Assembly: GCF_022605165.1 (NCBI RefSeq)
Contig: NC_063070.1
Coordinates: 620,001 to 684,000 of the forward strand
Source of the DNA: Purpureocillium takamizusanense
Lineage: Eukaryota; Ascomycota; Sordariomycetes; Hypocreales; Ophiocordycipitaceae
DNA length: 64,000 nt
Reading direction: 5' to 3'
The position numbers and the translations under genes were made by a program. Every line of letters starts with the position of its first letter. Position 1 is the first letter of the stretch. Below the pieces are notes generated by a model. It made no database searches, was not told the origin of the DNA, and saw only the letters and a program-made list of their open reading frames with translations. Below, piece by piece: positions 23,429 through 33,341 of this stretch.

Positions 23429-25807
23429 GCAAGGGCAAGACTTGGGGTGTTGCCGTCGAGATCGAGGTCGGGTGGCGTGCGCAAAGCTGCTGGGGTACCG
23501 AACGCTGGCTGTCGAGAGCACAAGAGCAGAGCACGGGGCCCGACCGGCGTCTAGCACTCTGGCTGCTGGACGAGCGGAGGAGGAAAGGAGGCGGCGCTTA
23601 GGCAAAGCAGCGACAACGGCACTCGGGCGGGCTTGCTGCACGCGAGAGGCGCGGGACGGGTGTGGGTACATGAGCTAAGGCAAAGCATGGGCAATGTACG
23701 AAGTACCAACTGGGGTCTCGTTCGCGCTTCGAACCTGTTGGGCCCGGTAGTGGCGGCAGAAGTGGGTGCAGCAGAGGGTCACAATGGGATGGGCGCACAA
23801 GCTGCACCAGATACCCCTGATGACGCAGGACGGCCGGCAGCAACCAGGAAGCTCTGGCTTGTCTGGCACGTTGAGAGAGAAGCAGCATCGGGGACCGTGG
23901 CGTCGGGTAGCTTGACTGTCAGACAGCCGACGGCACCAGATTCGACGGCGCAGCGCCTTGCAGCGGAGCCTTTTTAACAACGCACTGGATTCCGTCGTGT
24001 CCTCCGTGCAGCCTCTTCTTTCGTTGTGGAACGTACCGCACTGCATCCGCCATTGTCTCAGATGCTAAATACTTAGGAACAGTAGCACTTCCGTATGAAA
24101 ATTTGCCCACGTCGAACTACATGGGGTATCAAGTGCCTGCGGTACCTCAGTAATCCGTACCAAGAAGTGGTGCTGCTCACCAACAGGAAAGCAATGGATT
24201 GATGGCATCCCGGCCCGTACCTTCCTAGTTCATGTAGGGAACAAAGCACGGGGCCGAGTGCACGTCTTTCATCAGTCGCTCCTGCCACGTTTGAACCCCA
24301 CCGCGGTGCTCTCCAGCCAACCTCTGCCCTCCAAGCCGCGTACCCCTTGAGTTGCTTTTTATCGCTAACAGGCCCAGGAGAAATGGCACGCCTTTTGCCT
24401 GCCCGGTGGTCTGACAGGTCAGTGAAGAAGGTACGTTCAATGCCGCGCCTGCCCGAATTGCACCTGCGCGACACCACCGTTCTGTCCTTGATCACTGATG
24501 AGCGTTTTGACCCCCCGCCTCGTCTCGCTGGCGTCCGTCTTAAAACCATCAAGCCCCGCGCCATCGGCATCGCCATCACCGTCGTCGTTGCTTCCGCCTG
24601 CGCCTGCACCTGCACCTGCGCGAAAAGCACCCTCAGAGGTGCCTCGGTTCGCGCGCGGACAACGTCGCCGGTGCATCACATTGGAAACTTTCTGCCCCCT
24701 CCCTCCACTTCTCCCGTGGCAGATCAACTGCGACGCAAGTCTTCAACCTAGCGTACCGGCTGTTTCAGCGGCACCCGCCCCATCATGTTTCGAAACACGG
24801 CCTCCTCCATTTGAAACTCTCGCCCGTGGTTCGCTTAATGCGCTCAGGCGGTCGCCGAGGACGCCAACTAAGTTATGGCCCCCCCCCCGGTGCCAGCCCG
24901 CAACTGGCCGACACCTCTTGTTGAGCGCTTGATGGAGCGTCGTCACTTCCAGGCTCACATGACGAATGATTCACAGCACGGCCCCGCATGCTTTCGATAG
25001 ATAGACTCGAGGGAGGTCGCGGCATCCCACACGCAGCGAACGCAAACCCAACCAAGGCTGTGTATGTGTAACCTTGGCACGCATCGGCAGGAAGCTTTGA
25101 CCCCCGACGAGGACGATATCGTCAGCCACCGTCAACTGCCCAAGGGTAGCAAAGAGTGCTGCGCCCGTCCAGCACCCGGCTGCTCAACCGGGAGCATAAT
25201 CTTTTCGGCGCGCATGTCTTTATCTTCACCGTCGACTCGTCACTTGAGGGGACCGTGGTTTGAAACGGGGCCCTGGCGTCGCGCGCAGCCTGCAACACAC
25301 CAAGCGATAAGATCGCACGGAGGATGAGCGCAAGGGGCACCTCACTCACACAAAGCCTTCTTTGGAGCCACGCGCTCACGGTCCGTTGCCCCCTCGGGCT
25401 CTACAACAGGGCTATGCCTCCTCGCCATACCGCGCTGCGCACCGCATTGCAGTACTACTGTACTCCGTACATGCTGCAACAACGTTGTTGGTACTTCGTA
25501 GTTTGTACCAACCGTTGCCTCAGATGTGTCACATTTCAGGGGTGTGACGACCCCTGTTCCATCACCCTCACCCGGCATCCGCTACGACACTCACGTTGTC
25601 AACTCCGTGAGTTACAAAGTCTGGGCCTCCGAGTCCGCGTTTCGCTCGGATCCACGCACGCCTTGCCACCCGGCGCACACGTCTTGGCTTTGAAGGCTAT
25701 GTTCCTCTGCCGACGGTTTCACGGAACCCTCGTTTCGACGTGCTCTGTCAGAGGCAGCCTTGCCGTTCGAGGATGCTGGCAACCCTCATGATTTCTCACT
25801 TTTGACC

Positions 25808-25829
25808 AACCAACAAATGTTTGTTGGTT
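25808..25829. repeat. Perfect 10-bp inverted repeat
   Basis: Arms AACCAACAAA and TTTGTTGGTT are separated by TG. It lies 150 bp upstream of the mucin-like gene start codon. It could be an operator-like site or a chance palindrome. Confidence 0.7.
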
Positions 25830-25978
25830 CAGTGGTCCATATCCTGACATCTTTATGACTTGAACGAGGTTAAGGGTGCCTCACTCAATCTGACTGAGCC
25901 GCCACTTGGTTGCTCGCTCTGGTCTTGTAGCTGGGAATTTATTCGCCACTGGATGGCCGCGAGGCACTCCTCTCTGTG

Positions 25979-28900
25979 ATGGCTTGGTCTTCACACGACA
26001 ACCCAACGTCTTCTTCGATCCATGCCGGACCGCGCACGTCCTCGTCAAGCCCGACGTCCATGCCCGCTCTCTTCAAAGCCACGGCCCCGGCCCCAGCGCC
26101 CACCCTGTCAACATCTTCAGACACTTCTTCAAAAGCCCCAAGCTCTGCGCCATTCAAGCTGGTCACAACAAGAAACGCGCTACCTCCAGTCGTGGACCGG
26201 CAGCTCGACGCAGGCCCTCCTGCACCGCCCGTCCCTGGTAGAGGCACAAAGCCGGCGGACTGCGCGAAGGTACCGGGCACGATGCCCATTGTCGCCGAGG
26301 ATGGGAAGTCCGGACGGCAAGCGAATGCGCCCCAGAAAGATCCGAGCAATGCGCCCCCGAAAACGTCGGTCAATGCGCCGGCGCATGCACCAGCAACTGA
26401 GCTGGTGAACACTCCTGCGAATATTCCGGCGGACAGTCCTGCGAACAGGCCGGCAGCTGAACCGCAGACAGCGCCAGAGAGAAGACCAGCGAATGCGCCG
26501 TCGAATGGAACCGCGCGACATATGGAATCCCCAACCAAGACGTCTCTCAACGGGGAGGAGACAGCTCAATCACCGTCGAACAGGTCTGTGGAAGCACCTC
26601 AGAGAGATGAGGCACCAACGCGGCCCTCGAACTCATCTATTAACACACCCGCCAGGGCACCTGCAGTGCCGCCGCCCACCACGTCTACTGCAAGTAACGA
26701 TGGGACTCTTAGGCCATCAGCGAATACACCCGCCAACTTGCCCGCTGTGTCTCCTACCGGCCTTCTAGATGCAACGCATGGGCTACCAGCCAATACTCCC
26801 AGCAATACCTCTGTTAAGGCTCCAGTGAAAACACCAACCATCAATACTGTTCGCATTGAATATGGAGCAGCCCAACTACCAACGAGTGCACCTGAGAGGG
26901 AATCTGCGAACCCCCAAGGAGGGAAGCCGGGAAAAGCACCCGGAAACTCAGATGTGAAATCACTTCCTGGGAATGCACCATCCGGACCTTATGCTGGCTT
27001 CGAAGAAGGTATGCTACGGCAAACATCAAGCACAGCAACGACAACGTCGAACCATACCGCAAATAAGACACCTCCTGCCAACGCGTCAACCCCGGTTACT
27101 CACGCCTCCGCAGACATACCACTTTCACCATCTCAGAAGGTATCGGCAACGACGCATGTTGCTGCCGGAGATGCATTGTCTTCTCCGCCGGTACATTCAC
27201 TGGTGACGGAGCCTGTTGCTGTTGAGGGGATCCCGCGTCCTCTGCCTACGAATGCATCAATCACCCCTCTATCAAAGGCACTATCCGAGACCCCAACGGG
27301 CAATTTCTCCGTGAGCAACTCGACAAGCAGTGCCTCAAACTCGGCAACGACCTCTGTCACGGAAGCGGCGACCCATTCGTCGGCATCATCGACCACACCG
27401 AGTTTGTCTCACACCATGGGGGGATCGACCCCCTCCACTCAGGGGCAGCCGTCGTCAACAACTGTTACTAGCCGAGTCGACACGTCCGTTTCAACATCGA
27501 GCGCGAAGAGCACTCAATCACCATCTCAAGAACCAGCAGAAACGGAGGAACCAGAAACCCCCGACTCACCACCTATGTCGCCTACATCAGCGTTGCCCGA
27601 GCCGCCTAAGCCAGAACCCGGGCCTCCTCCCCCTAGACAGACTGCCACCGTTAGCGACAACGGACAATCGGCCCCTTCTCCAGAGCCACCGATACAGCAG
27701 CCGAGCCGGCTCCCTGACATTGAGGCCACGCAAAGGAATCAACCCTCGCAGCCACAGCCAGAAACCCAGACGCAAAGGCCTTCGCGGCGCCCCACGAACG
27801 AGTCGTCCCCAGCCGTATCGACACAACCCCGGCCCACCCAAGGAACTGACCTTGGCACACAACCTGAACCTCCTGCGCAAAATCCAGCCCTTTCCACCAC
27901 AGAAGCTGGAGCGCCTGCCGCCGTTCCCTCGAGCAGCTCAACACAAACACCGACAACATTGCAGACCTCGAGCGGTCCTTCTTCAACTTCAGGAAGCGCA
28001 GCTGACGGAGCGGCAGCACCAATTTCGACGGGCAGGGTCAGTCCTGGCCCCTCTACAACAGTAGATCCTTTCTCCGATAATCGACCCCACGACAATAACA
28101 ACCCATCAGGCGACCGTCCTGGAGGGACCGGCAACCATAGAGGCGGCGACTCAGGCATAGTACCTCCTGCCAACAATTCCACCTCTTCATCCGGAGGACT
28201 GTCAAAACCTAGCATCATTGGCATATCCGTCGGTGGCTTCGCGGCTCTAGTACTCGTTGCTCTCCTGATATGGGCATGGCGGAAGAGGGCAGCTAAGAAG
28301 CGTAGGCAAAGTGAGAACGTACAGATAGCCGACCACCCCTATCGGGACGCCAGAGAGAAGACGGCGGCGCGAGGTCGGGGCTTCGGATCACCAGCCGCGC
28401 GGTTGCCACAACCTGGCCAGTCGCTCACTGCGGCGGCGCGCGCGCCAGCTCAAAACTTCCAGCCCGAAGGCCGCCATTCGATGTTGGGCCTGTTCGCGGG
28501 CCCGGATTCGTGGCCGTGGCCGGCACGTCCTGTCAACAATTCGAGTGCCCAAACACTGCCGGGGGAGGGCAACGACCGGCTGATGACAACAAACAACCAT
28601 CTAGATGTCGGTGCCAATCTGGACTTCGACCTCCAAGGCTCCGCAAGCTTTGATCCGTTTTCTGATGCCCACGAGGCCGCTGCAACGCAGGCCTACGCAT
28701 CAACGCAGCCTCCTCAGGCGGGACCGTCAGACAACCCGTTTTCTGACTCTGCTGCGATTCTGGGGCCGTCGGTGCATCGTCGAAGCAAGAGCAGGAAAGG
28801 ATCAGTTACATATGCACCCACAATCCCACCGCGCGCAGGCGGTCGTTCGCTCAACGCTGCAGCGGGGGGCTCCCAGCATCCCCCTCCCCCTCCCCCAACA

Positions 28901-29305
28901 TCTCGTCCACACTCCACACATCGAGGGTCTACCCAGAGCGCGGAGTCGTTTTCCGAACGGCGCAACAAGTTTCGGTCTGACCCGTTCGATCTGGAGCTGC
29001 AGGGTGGCATAATGCCATCAGCAACGGCGGTAGCACAGATGCCACGCTACACAGCCGCCAGCTCCTTGTACAGTACGCAGACGCCCCATGAAAGCCCGCC
29101 GTCGTCACAATACACGAGCGGAGTGAGCGCCAGCGACATGTATGATGCCGGCACCGTGGGCATCGAGCCGGGACGCAGAAGTGCCGACAGCCCGACGCTC
29201 GCAGATATGCCGCCACCTCCACCCCCGAGAGCCAGGACACGCCGGCCAGGAGTACAGCAGCCCGAGGTTACCTCTCCCGGTATGACCGTGGGTCAGGCGT
29301 TGTAA
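25979..29305 (+). CDS. Mucin-like single-span membrane protein with repetitive ectodomain
   Basis: One uninterrupted frame, 1108 aa from the first ATG at 25979, with an in-frame stop upstream at 25928-25930. Residues 1-about 740 are dominated by Pro, Ser, Thr, Ala and Asn. They hold degenerate units of the form PANxPANxP (for example NTPANIPADSPANRPAAEP; SANTPANLPAVSP) and then Ser/Thr-rich sequence suited to O-mannosylation. One transmembrane segment follows at about residues 745-767 (SIIGISVGGFAALVLVALLI) with a WRKRAAKKRR stop-transfer patch. The tail of about 340 aa holds DPFSD and NPFSD motifs, poly-Pro runs and many Ser residues. The layout matches fungal surface sensors or adhesins, but no signal peptide is seen. 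Either a 5' exon is missing or the protein inserts through its single span. No family is recognised. Confidence 0.68.
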   Translation: MAWSSHDNPTSSSIHAGPRTSSSSPTSMPALFKATAPAPAPTLSTSSDTSSKAPSSAPFKLVTTRNALPPVVDRQLDAGPPAPPVPGRGTKPADCAKVPGTMPIVAEDGKSGRQANAPQKDPSNAPPKTSVNAPAHAPATELVNTPANIPADSPANRPAAEPQTAPERRPANAPSNGTARHMESPTKTSLNGEETAQSPSNRSVEAPQRDEAPTRPSNSSINTPARAPAVPPPTTSTASNDGTLRPSANTPANLPAVSPTGLLDATHGLPANTPSNTSVKAPVKTPTINTVRIEYGAAQLPTSAPERESANPQGGKPGKAPGNSDVKSLPGNAPSGPYAGFEEGMLRQTSSTATTTSNHTANKTPPANASTPVTHASADIPLSPSQKVSATTHVAAGDALSSPPVHSLVTEPVAVEGIPRPLPTNASITPLSKALSETPTGNFSVSNSTSSASNSATTSVTEAATHSSASSTTPSLSHTMGGSTPSTQGQPSSTTVTSRVDTSVSTSSAKSTQSPSQEPAETEEPETPDSPPMSPTSALPEPPKPEPGPPPPRQTATVSDNGQSAPSPEPPIQQPSRLPDIEATQRNQPSQPQPETQTQRPSRRPTNESSPAVSTQPRPTQGTDLGTQPEPPAQNPALSTTEAGAPAAVPSSSSTQTPTTLQTSSGPSSTSGSAADGAAAPISTGRVSPGPSTTVDPFSDNRPHDNNNPSGDRPGGTGNHRGGDSGIVPPANNSTSSSGGLSKPSIIGISVGGFAALVLVALLIWAWRKRAAKKRRQSENVQIADHPYRDAREKTAARGRGFGSPAARLPQPGQSLTAAARAPAQNFQPEGRHSMLGLFAGPDSWPWPARPVNNSSAQTLPGEGNDRLMTTNNHLDVGANLDFDLQGSASFDPFSDAHEAAATQAYASTQPPQAGPSDNPFSDSAAILGPSVHRRSKSRKGSVTYAPTIPPRAGGRSLNAAAGGSQHPPPPPPTSRPHSTHRGSTQSAESFSERRNKFRSDPFDLELQGGIMPSATAVAQMPRYTAASSLYSTQTPHESPPSSQYTSGVSASDMYDAGTVGIEPGRRSADSPTLADMPPPPPPRARTRRPGVQQPEVTSPGMTVGQAL

Positions 29306-29798
29306 AACCATTTTGCAGATTCTAAGTACGATACGGTGCTTCACAGCTGGGGTTATGGTAGTGGGTGAGCTGGGACGGGACTTATCGTCGACATCGTGCT
29401 ATATCACATGCTCAGAACATGACGAAATGGAAATAATGATGTCGACGTGGCGTTTGGTTATCCCTGCGCATGTGAAGTAGACTATCAAAGCACTCACTCC
29501 GTGGAGCAATACCTATTTACGAGATTTTATTGTCCCATCTACAAGGTACCCGTGTCGATCACGAACCGTAGTCTGTAAAGGCTCGCATGCCACCTCTTGA
29601 GGCAGACGGGTGTGCGTAGGCACAGGACACGGGAGTTCGAGACAGTGCTACATTGGCGTACAATAGCGGCTGCAGATGCTCAGGCACCCTCGAAAAAAAT
29701 CTATAGGGTGATTTCCCGCGTTGCAAGCCATGATCGTTCAAGATATTCGAGCCATAAGAGCAACCATTGCGCCTAATTCTGGGGCCACCTTGTCAATA
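29306..29798. other. Convergent spacer, mucin-like gene and monooxygenase
   Basis: Should contain both 3' UTRs. No coding signal is visible. Confidence 0.55.
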
Positions 29799-32503
29799 TT
29801 ACGGCGACTTTCCGTTGATGCGAAATATCTCCTCTCTAGCCCCTTCCCAAGCCCTCCTCTTGCCCGTCTCGAACAACCTGTACATGTGTGGACTGGATAT
29901 GCCATCCATGAGGAGGCCGCACAGGCGTCTATCGCGCAGCCAAAAGGACCAGCCCGCGGGGCCGTAGCCGAGGCGCGGCAGCACGCCCGTGCCAGCGACC
30001 TCGTCGGCCCACGCGGTCCACTCGTCGCCGTCGATCCAGCCGGGGATGACGGACCCGGCGCCGTCCTGGGCGAGGCGCACGAGACGGGCCTGCTGGGCGT
30101 CCACGCTGGCGGCCATGACGGCGCGGGGGGGCAGGGCGGCCTCGCCGGCCCAGACCCTGGCCAGGGCCATGGACGCCAGGTCGTAGACCAGGAAGGCCGG
30201 GTTGGTGAAGGCGATGCAGCCCATGAAGGCCAGGCTGTGCGGCAGGTCGAGCGAGAAGAGGTTGCGGTAGAGGCGGGGCAGGCGGCGGCCGTTGGAACCC
30301 GCGGCGGCGGCCCAGCCCGCTGGCTGCTCGCGCGTCGGGTCGTGCTCGCCGGCGAGGGCGTAGTCGGCCTGGTAGCCGGTGCAGAAGACGATGGCGTCGA
30401 GGTCGTCGATGCGTCGGCCGTCGGCCAGGAGCACGGCGCGGGGTCCCTCGACTTGTCGAAGGGCGCGGACCAGGCTGGCACGACCGGCGAGGACCTCGTG
30501 GAAGATGGAGTCGGAGACGAGGGGCGGGGCGCGGGTGGGCAGCGGCGCGTTGGCGAGGTCGAGGGCGACGGCGCTCGGAATCCGAGGTCGTTGCGAGTCT
30601 GTGTCGATGCCGTCGTCCTTGTTGGGCAAGCCCCTGAGGTGGATGGCGGTGAGGGAGCGACGCATCATGGCGTCGGAGGCGGCGACGGGCAGAAAAGCCT
30701 TGGCGGCGCGCAGGACGAGCGCCTTGCGGTGGTTGAAGCCGTGGTCGAGGGGCTTACCGTCGACGACTCGCGGGAGCTACACGCGCAGAGGGAAGGGTTC
30801 AGTTCAGCCAACGGCCCCTTTTTGCGGAAGGGGAAAACTCAACAAGGTGGGAAGGGGGAGCAGACGGAGGCGCTCGTCAAAAGGCACTCACGATAAAGGC
30901 ATCGTGGCGGCGCGCGACGTAGACATGCTTGGCGTGGCCGGCGAGCGTAGTGGCCGTGTCGACGGCGGAGTTGGAGAAGCCGACGATGAGGACCGTCTTG
31001 CCCTGGAACGAGGCGGGTCTGAAGTTCCGTCGCCGTGCCCAGCCGCGCGCGAGGAGGCGAGGCGGACGAAAGTCAGTAAGTCTTCACTCACGTTGCGAGC
31101 ACCACATAGAGTGCAGACGCAGATAGATACACACACAGGGGTACATGGGGGAAGGGACGGACGGGCAAAGGGGGCATACGGGGGGTAAACGTAATGGAAG
31201 AGGGGGAGAATGTGAATATCTGGAAAGGAAGGGAAGACGAGGAGGAGGAGGTGAGAGACTGATGAAAAGGGGGGGTGGGTGTGATTTAAGAAACTCGCCT
31301 CTTATAACCACTACTGTGCAGCACCTCGCCTTCGAAATGCTCCATGCCCTCGACGTACGGCATGACGGGCATCTTGTTGATGCCCGTGGCGAATACGACC
31401 TTGTCGAACCACCACTCCTCCGTCGTCGTCTCCTTACTAGTAGTCTTGACACCGCTCGCAGCGGCGCATCCTCCTCCTCCCGTCGCCGTCGCCGTCTCGA
31501 CCCTCCACTTCCCGGACGCCTCGTCGCGCTCAACGGCCAGGACCTCGGTTCCCAGGCGCATGCGCGGGCCGAGGCCAAAGTGCGCCGCGTAGTCCCACAG
31601 GTACTGCTGAACGTGGCGTGCTTCGGGATGCGTGGGCGTGCCTGTCTCCTCGTGTCCGTGAACGTGCCGCGACGCATGTTAGTTAGTCAGTCTTCTGTCA
31701 ACGAAGCCATCTCGTCAAGATCACCGTATTTGTCTTTGTCCACATCGCCGTCGCCTGTCGTCGTTGCTCGTCACCACAGAAGAGAAAGAGGGAGAGAGAG
31801 ATACAAAAAGAAAGGCGACGAACTGCCGTACGAGCGGAGCTGGGGGAAGCAGGAAAAGGGGGGGGGGGGGTACTCGCCTTTGGAAAAGGGAAAGTCGGTA
31901 AAGCAACCCTGCGTAGACGTCGTTGCGTCAGTCTCCCGCGGCTTATCAGATCAGATATGAATGAGGTCCATTTCCCCAATGAATACTACGCAAAGCCGCA
32001 CCCGCACCCGCGCCCGCGCTGCTGGGAAGATAATGATGACCCTCGTCGTTCGTCACTTACGCGCTCCTTGGAGATGTTCGACACGGTGCCTGGTACGTTG
32101 TAAGCCGCCCGTTCTTCTTCTTCTTCCGCACAGACAACGGGGTTTCTGCTGCCATTGCCACGCGCAAAGAACAAGGCAGAGAGAGAGAAAGACCGGGAAA
32201 AAAAGAAGAGCAAGGGCCGTCTCACTCTCGAGCACCGTCGTCTCATCGCCCTCGCCCTTAAAGTTCCACAACCCGCCCACGACATGAGCCCGTTCGAAGC
32301 CCGTCGCGTCGAGGCCCTTCTCGGCCAGATTCTTGAGCGTGACGAGACCCAGCGCTCCTGTGTGTGATCCCGCGCTTGGGGGATCAGATTTACGCGAACC
32401 ATGATGAGACACGGGGGGGGGCTGTGACGGCAGGGGGAACCGCCGCCCGCTGTTGGTGTTGCTCACCGAGGCCAACGACTGCCACCGTGGCGGGCATCGA
32501 CAT
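29799..32503 (-). CDS. Flavin-containing monooxygenase (FMO type)
   Basis: Seven exons on the minus strand: 32503-32467, 32357-32226, 32089-32061, 31908-31878, 31641-31299, 31018-30892 and 30776-29799, giving 558 aa. The FAD-binding motif is G11-L-G13-A-L-G16 in VAVVGLGALGLVTLKNL. The FMO signature FxGxxxHxxxY is FEGEVLHSSGY from F179. The NADPH motif is G204-F-S-N-S-A209, and an FCTGYQADY segment follows. Such enzymes oxygenate N- or S-containing or other soft nucleophilic substrates using NADPH and O2; the substrate here is unknown. Introns 4 and 5 must use GC donors (AAAG|GCGAGT and AGAG|GCGAGT) to keep the frame and the conserved SKGTPTHPEARHVQ and YKRPASFQGK sequences. Exons 3 and 4 are only 29 and 31 nt. 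A methionine at 32497 is an alternative start. No biosynthetic cluster surrounds it. Confidence 0.87.
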
Positions 32504-32510
32504 GATTGAT

Positions 32511-32555
32511 GGTGATAATGATGATGATGTGGTGGTGGTGGTGGTGGTGGTGATG
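32511..32555. repeat. ATG/GTG trinucleotide run abutting monooxygenase start
   Basis: On the + strand ATG units pass into eight or more GTG units; read on the gene strand these are CAC/CAT. The run ends about 8 bp upstream of the proposed start codon. Confidence 0.8.
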
Positions 32556-32603
32556 GCGATGCGCCGTGCAAGGCTGCTGTTCCTCTGTTTGTAGGTAAAA
32601 AGG

Positions 32604-32609
32604 TATATA
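32604..32609 (-). promoter_or_regulatory. TATA-like element upstream of monooxygenase
   Basis: TATATA (GTATATAC on both strands) about 100 bp upstream of the proposed start codon. The position is plausible for a core promoter; there is no other evidence. Confidence 0.3.
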
Positions 32610-33341
32610 CTAAGCGCGAAAACGGAGGTGTGTGTCCTGAATCACCGCGCGGCAGGCAACAAAGATGCCGGGAGGGCAGAAGGCTGATGTGACTGCGACC
32701 GGAAAGAGATGGTTCGAGTCCTTACTATCAGATGTCAGGGTGCAAGCCCGGCGGAGCTGCATATATACCCAAGTACCTCGCCAGCCTACATAAGTCGCAC
32801 ATGCCATGCAAAGCACCCCATCCGATGGTCAGCCGCACCCCCAAGACAAGGCGATGCCTCGTTGCGCGGGCCTCGTCGCATCAAGAGGGGCAGGCACCCG
32901 GGGTTGCACAGGCGAACCACGGTCTGATCTGGCACGATAAACGAAAGCCACGGGCGCTTGGGGAAATAGTTTCGCTACGCCATCGCCAGCGCGCATCTCG
33001 GACTCCCTGCTCTGACTAGCTGCGTCAAGGCACGACCTTCGCTACGCCTCTGCCACCGACAGCAAGTGTGCCCGTCTTCTCAATCTATCGATGCCGGAAC
33101 GCCCGTTGCCGCATTGCCTCGTGCGATCACACTATGCGCCGGCTCGCGAGCTGCGCGCCAGAGGCCCCAGTCCGCCCACCAAGGTTGCCGTCGCGGATCT
33201 ACATCGGAGACCGTCCTTGAGACCCAATATCCGTCGATCGCCGAACGAGCAAGTAGGCGACCGTGCATCGGTTTTAGCCATGTCCTGCCTCCATATGTTC
33301 GCATCTTCTCTCAGCCTACCCCCCATGTCTCCTGGCCGAAC

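Larger units (their letters stand above)
22787..25978. other. Divergent spacer with minisatellite and palindrome
   Basis: No coding frame is supported, although 22.8-23.2 kb could hold a 5' exon of the flanking minus-strand gene. It contains a GGCAG minisatellite (23394-23428), TACGAAGTACC at 23697-23707, its reverse-strand form GGTACTTCGTAG at 25490-25501, and a perfect 10-bp inverted repeat at 25808-25829. Confidence 0.5.
32504..33341. other. Spacer between monooxygenase and REX3-like gene
   Basis: Promoter of the monooxygenase gene and 3' flank of the exonuclease gene. It contains one GGTTCGAGTCC sequence (32711-32721) that matches a Pol III B box but does not fold as a tRNA. Confidence 0.5.

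Noticed and set aside
25939..26550. 203-codon minus-strand frame with Gly/Ala-rich hydrophobic repeats
   Set aside because: It is the antisense image of the PAN-type repeats in the mucin-like gene; the apparent hydrophobic pattern follows from that composition.
29738..30481. 247-codon frame antiparallel-shifted within the monooxygenase last exon
   Set aside because: Same-strand frame shift of the real gene; Pro/Ser/Arg/Trp-rich, a shadow of high-GC coding sequence.
32711..32721. GGTTCGAGTCC, a perfect tRNA B-box or T-loop sequence
   Set aside because: The flanking T stem has mismatches and no matching acceptor stem or A box lies at the right distance upstream.
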